This document shows positions 7,585-9,790 of a stretch of 9,790 nucleotides of DNA, one piece after another. The stretch lies in assembly GCA_027858795.1 (NCBI GenBank), contig JAQICF010000232.1, positions 1 through 9,790 of the forward strand. Reading direction: 5' to 3'. Within the stretch, counting starts at the first letter, position 1. Each line of letters starts with the position of its first letter. Under the pieces are notes generated by a model. That model was not told the origin of the DNA. It was given only the letters and a program-made list of their open reading frames with translations, and made no database searches. A program made the translations under genes and the position numbers. The DNA comes from Candidatus Delongbacteria bacterium (lineage in GTDB: Bacteria; Delongbacteria; UBA4055).

Positions 7585-7612
7585 GTAAGGTACGCAGATC
7601 TGCGTACCCTAC
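7585..7612 (-). repeat. GTAG-footed palindromic repeat, copy 3 (REP-like)
   Basis: Perfect 20-nt palindrome GGTACGCAGATCTGCGTACC (7589-7608) with feet GTAA (7585-7588) and CTAC (7609-7612). The feet pair except for one A/C mismatch at the base of the stem, the same mismatch seen in copy 1. On the minus strand it starts with GTAG. The TAG inside that foot (7611-7609) is the stop codon of the M42 peptidase. Confidence 0.65.
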
Positions 7613-8664
7613 TCTAATGGTTTTAAATTTTCTTTCCCGGTTAACTGAATTATCATTTCAACTAACAGATCTATCTCTTCATCTATATCTTTATAACTTA
7701 CTGTTTCAACAGGAGAGTGCATATATCTTAGAGGTAATGATACTAATGCTACAGGAACACCTGCTCCTGTATATCGCATTCTATCAGCATCTGTACCCGT
7801 TCTATCAGGAGTTAATTCATATTGAAGTTTTGTTTTTAATTTATTTGCTGCTTTTTCAAGTAATTCATTAACTTTTCTGTTTATCGGTGAACCTTTAGCT
7901 AAGACAGGCCCACCATCAAGATCGTACTCACCATATTTTGAAGTATTTACACCTGGGTAATCTGTAGCGAAAGTTACATCACATGCTATTGCAATATCCG
8001 GACTTATCCCTGAAGCTGCGGAATAAGCACCCTGCAAACCAATTTCTTCACTTGTTGTACTTACGGAATAGACACCAACTTTAACTTTTTTAGTTGAAAG
8101 CTTACGAATAACTTCAGCTATGATAAAACTACCTGTTTTATCATCTAATCCACGACCTGATAATCTTCCATTTAGAAGTTCAAGTGGATCAACTTTATAC
8201 ACTGCGAAATCACCTATCTGAACCATTTTACTCATTTCTTTTTTACTCTTTGCTCCACAATCTATGTAAAGATCTTCAAAATCAAACTTATCTTTTAATC
8301 CTCCGTGATGCTCAGCATTAGCTCCGACCACTCCGGTTATTTTACTTTTATAACCTAATACTTCAATTTGCATACCAGGTGCGATCTTTGAGCTTATTCC
8401 ACCAACATTGGAAAAGTAAAGAAATCCATTATCATCAATTCTATTTATAATAAAACCTATTTCATCACAGTGACCGGCTAACAATATCTTAAATTTAGCT
8501 TTTGGGTTGATGATTGCAATTGCATTTCCGGCAATATCAGTTTCAACTTTATCTGCATATTTTTTTACATATTTCATCCACTTCAACTGTATATCTTTCT
8601 CCATTCCTGATGGCGAAGGAGTATTTAAAAGCTCGAATAAAAAGTTCTTTGAAGATTTGTTCAT
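7609..8664 (-). CDS. M42 family metallo-aminopeptidase (TET/FrvX/CelM type)
   Basis: Cytoplasmic dinuclear-metal aminopeptidase that trims short peptides. M42 enzymes form tetrahedral dodecamers, and the complete family length (351 aa here) fits. Counting from the longer Met at 8670, the ligands and catalytic residues are H67 and D69 (AGHCDEIGF), D176 (GRGLDDKTG, bridging), E208 (catalytic) and E209 (TTSEEIGLQG), D231 (ACDVT) and H318 (RYMHSPVE), so all are present. N-terminal LLNTPSPSG is typical of the family. I take the start at 8664 because GAGG (8675-8672) lies 7 nt before it, against 1 nt for the ATG at 8670. A sigma70-like promoter lies upstream at 8700-8728. The stop codon falls in a palindromic repeat. 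Exact specificity (glutamyl, aspartyl or leucyl) cannot be read from the sequence. Older annotations of such genes as 'endoglucanase' are misleading. Confidence 0.95.
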   Translation of the reverse strand: MNKSSKNFLFELLNTPSPSGMEKDIQLKWMKYVKKYADKVETDIAGNAIAIINPKAKFKILLAGHCDEIGFIINRIDDNGFLYFSNVGGISSKIAPGMQIEVLGYKSKITGVVGANAEHHGGLKDKFDFEDLYIDCGAKSKKEMSKMVQIGDFAVYKVDPLELLNGRLSGRGLDDKTGSFIIAEVIRKLSTKKVKVGVYSVSTTSEEIGLQGAYSAASGISPDIAIACDVTFATDYPGVNTSKYGEYDLDGGPVLAKGSPINRKVNELLEKAANKLKTKLQYELTPDRTGTDADRMRYTGAGVPVALVSLPLRYMHSPVETVSYKDIDEEIDLLVEMIIQLTGKENLKPLE

Positions 8665-8699
8665 GTTCATACCTCATTTTTTTGAATAAGTAAGGTTTT

Positions 8700-8728
8700 A
8701 ATATATCTTTTTGAGATAAATTTTGCAA
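8700..8728 (-). promoter_or_regulatory. Candidate sigma70-type promoter for the M42 gene
   Basis: Reading the minus strand, TTGCAA (8728-8723) and TATATT (8705-8700) are separated by exactly 17 nt. The -10 box matches TATAAT at 5 of 6 positions and the -35 box matches TTGACA at 4 of 6. The start of transcription would be near 8692, about 28 nt before the chosen start codon. AT-rich background makes chance matches common. Confidence 0.4.
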
Positions 8729-8773
8729 TGAAAAAAAGTCATTCTCAATTTGTGTAAGCACTGCAGACACTTT

Positions 8774-9589
8774 TCAATTTAATTTCCTTATCTGCTTATT
8801 CATAATCAGAGATAAAATTTGACTAATCGCTATTTCATTCAGTTCAATAAGTCTTTTAGATTGACTCATTCCTTGCCTGATCAATACGGAATTTATACTT
8901 TCAATGTTTGATAGTACAACAAGTTGCTCAAGAGTTGCATAATCCCGCAAATTTCCTTCTTTATCTAAATTCAACATACGCCATTCTTTTGCAGTCATTC
9001 CGAATAAAGCAACATTTAACATATCAGCCTCATTTGCATAAATAAATGATATTTGATTTTTCTTAACCTTGTTTGGTATAAGCTTTTCTTTTATTGCATC
9101 AGTATGAATATGATAATTTACTTTTGCCAGAGTACGTTGTAAATTCCATTCAAGATTTAACTTTGAGTTTTCTTCACTTTTCAGTCTTTGATATTCTTTA
9201 ACTAAAAGCAATTGAAATTTTGGACTAATCCACATACCAAAATGAAAAGCAATATCTTTATGAGCATAAGTACCTCCATATCTTCCAGCTCTTGCAGTTA
9301 TTCCAATAGCTCCTGTTTTTTCGATCCATTGTTTTACAGATAAAGCAAAGTTATTTGATCCTGCATTATTTCTAATTGTACCGAATTCGGTATAATTAAA
9401 AACAGGATTGTATAAAGCTTCCCACTCTCCGATATATTCAATAGTACTTTTTAAACTTAACCACTTAATTATGATTACATCGTGCAATTGATTTCTAGCC
9501 ATATCAGTAAGAGAGAGATAATCTTCATTACCATAAGATATTACTGATATTAAGTTGTTTTCTAAATTTATTATTTTAGCTCTTGCCAT
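8774..9589 (-). CDS. KilA-N domain protein, stand-alone
   Basis: Predicted DNA-binding protein of 271 aa belonging to a recognisable KilA-N family often found on phages, mobile islands and beside restriction-modification genes; its biochemical role is not established. The N-terminal part has DYLSLTDMAR (23-32) and WLSLKSTIEYIGEWE (43-57). The KilA-N hallmark GRYGGTYAHKDIAFHFGMW is at 102-120, with SPKFQ and KEYQRLK following. The family's C-terminal half is also complete: WNLQRTLAKVNYHIHTDAIK (148-167), YANEADMLNVALFGMTAKEW (184-203), RDYATLEQL (215-223). The start at 9589 is fixed by a perfect AGGAGG (9600-9595) 5 nt upstream. The frame stays open to 9673, but that extension (cysteine-rich, no ribosome-binding site, crossing the promoter region) is not credible. 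It sits alone between a terminator and the M42 gene, consistent with an acquired cargo gene. Function as a regulator is inference. Confidence 0.9.
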   Translation of the reverse strand: MARAKIINLENNLISVISYGNEDYLSLTDMARNQLHDVIIIKWLSLKSTIEYIGEWEALYNPVFNYTEFGTIRNNAGSNNFALSVKQWIEKTGAIGITARAGRYGGTYAHKDIAFHFGMWISPKFQLLLVKEYQRLKSEENSKLNLEWNLQRTLAKVNYHIHTDAIKEKLIPNKVKKNQISFIYANEADMLNVALFGMTAKEWRMLNLDKEGNLRDYATLEQLVVLSNIESINSVLIRQGMSQSKRLIELNEIAISQILSLIMNKQIRKLN

Positions 9590-9594
9590 ATTTT

Positions 9595-9600
9595 CCTCCT
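9595..9600 (-). promoter_or_regulatory. Strong Shine-Dalgarno that fixes the KilA-N start
   Basis: AGGAGG on the minus strand, 5 nt before the ATG at 9589. It is the best ribosome-binding site in the window; the other genes use AAAGGA, AGGA or GAGG. It decides against the longer frame that starts at 9673. Confidence 0.8.
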
Positions 9601-9614
9601 TTTTTTTATGCCTA

Positions 9615-9646
9615 CAAAAGAAAGATACACATAGCAAAGTGTCAAA
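9615..9646 (-). promoter_or_regulatory. Candidate Bacteroidota-type promoter for the KilA-N gene
   Basis: On the minus strand, TTTG (9646-9643) is followed after 20 nt by TTCTTTTG (9622-9615). This is one mismatch from the Bacteroidota -7 consensus TAnnTTTG at the usual 19-21 nt spacing from TTTG. The same -33 region also contains TTGACA (9645-9640), but no good TATAAT lies 16-18 nt away. It sits between the upstream terminator and the ribosome-binding site, where a promoter must be. Confidence 0.3.
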
Positions 9647-9673
9647 TAGTGACCTTTTGATATTTATTTGCAT

Positions 9674-9698
9674 AAAAAAACGCTCCGTTTGGAGCGTT
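9674..9698 (-). terminator. Minus-strand intrinsic terminator upstream of KilA-N
   Basis: Perfect 8-bp stem AACGCTCC (9679-9686) / GGAGCGTT (9691-9698) with a 4-nt loop. On the minus strand the stem is followed by a run of Ts (through 9674). It should end a minus-strand transcript entering from beyond the right edge. On the plus strand no T run follows, so it is directional. Confidence 0.85.
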
Positions 9699-9790
9699 AG
9701 AGAAATATGTTGAACAACTAGAAATAATGCTGTGGAGATAAGGTAAAAGTTATAAATTATTAACCCGCTTGGAAATAACGAAAACTTATT
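9699..9790. other. Right-edge segment without recognisable gene
   Basis: AT-rich stretch upstream (in minus-strand terms) of the terminator at 9674-9698. It presumably holds the 3' end and 3' untranslated region of a minus-strand gene outside the window. One minus frame ends with TAA at 9762-9760 and another is open throughout; neither gives a recognisable peptide. Confidence 0.4.

Noticed and set aside
7617..7871. 84-codon plus-strand open frame, leucine-rich
   Set aside because: Antisense to the conserved C-terminal part of the M42 peptidase; its hydrophobic composition comes from the AT-rich antisense strand.
8549..8670. Part of a 73-codon minus-strand frame starting with GTG at 8770 that overlaps the M42 gene
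   Set aside because: It overlaps the N-terminal coding region of M42 in another frame; the motifs clearly support M42 as the real gene.
8507..8689. 60-codon plus-strand open frame
   Set aside because: Antisense to the M42 N-terminus with no ribosome-binding site.
9590..9790. Extension of the KilA-N frame to 9673 and open to the right edge
   Set aside because: The frame crosses a strong terminator and a candidate promoter, the residues match nothing in the KilA-N family, and AGGAGG fixes the start at 9589.
9679..9790. Integron attC-like site suggested by GTTGAAC and GTTAGAG words near the hairpin
   Set aside because: No properly spaced RYYYAAC/GTTRRRY pair with L boxes can be built. The hairpin with T run is explained as a terminator.

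Overview
This is an AT-rich window from a bacterium that most likely belongs to the Fibrobacterota-Chlorobiota-Bacteroidota (FCB) superphylum. The strongest pointer is a giant multi-domain surface or secreted protein with a C-terminal type IX secretion (Por) sorting domain of the 'SQNYPNPFNP' type. That type is common in Ignavibacteria, Cloacimonadota, Delongbacteria, Marinimicrobia and relatives. One candidate promoter of Bacteroidota type (TTTG / near-TAnnTTTG) fits the same placement. The phylum is an inference from motif style, not a measured result.

Layout. (1) Positions 1-3041, plus strand: the 3' part of a modular T9SS cargo gene that enters from the left edge, closed by a strong intrinsic terminator (3063-3093). 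(2) 3094-3214: intergenic DNA with a GTAG-footed palindromic repeat. (3) 3215-5674, plus strand: complete leuS (leucyl-tRNA synthetase), ending at a bidirectional hairpin (5697-5725) shared with the convergent minus-strand genes. (4) 5724-8664, minus strand, transcribed right to left: M42 metallo-aminopeptidase, then a spacer with three palindromes, then an S4-domain Hsp15-like protein, a small divergent ABC ATPase and its six-helix permease. The last three are tightly packed: an 8-nt overlap, then a 12-nt gap with the ribosome-binding site overlapping a stop codon. They are very probably one operon. (5) 8774-9589, minus strand: a stand-alone KilA-N domain protein, fenced off upstream by a minus-strand terminator (9674-9698) that should end a gene lying beyond the right edge.

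How the genes relate. leuS, the Hsp15-like protein and the M42 peptidase are housekeeping functions (translation, stalled-ribosome handling, peptide recycling). The ABC pair is an exporter-like module with an eroded set of motifs. The KilA-N gene is the only accessory-type (phage- or defence-associated) gene. The most distinctive non-genic content is a set of small palindromic repeats: three members of a family with a GTAG foot and a conserved A/C mismatch or near equivalent, plus one of a second family. One of them supplies the stop codon of the M42 peptidase gene. I did not find a convincing new multi-gene system. The best leads are the repeat family, the degenerate ABC module and the lone KilA-N gene.
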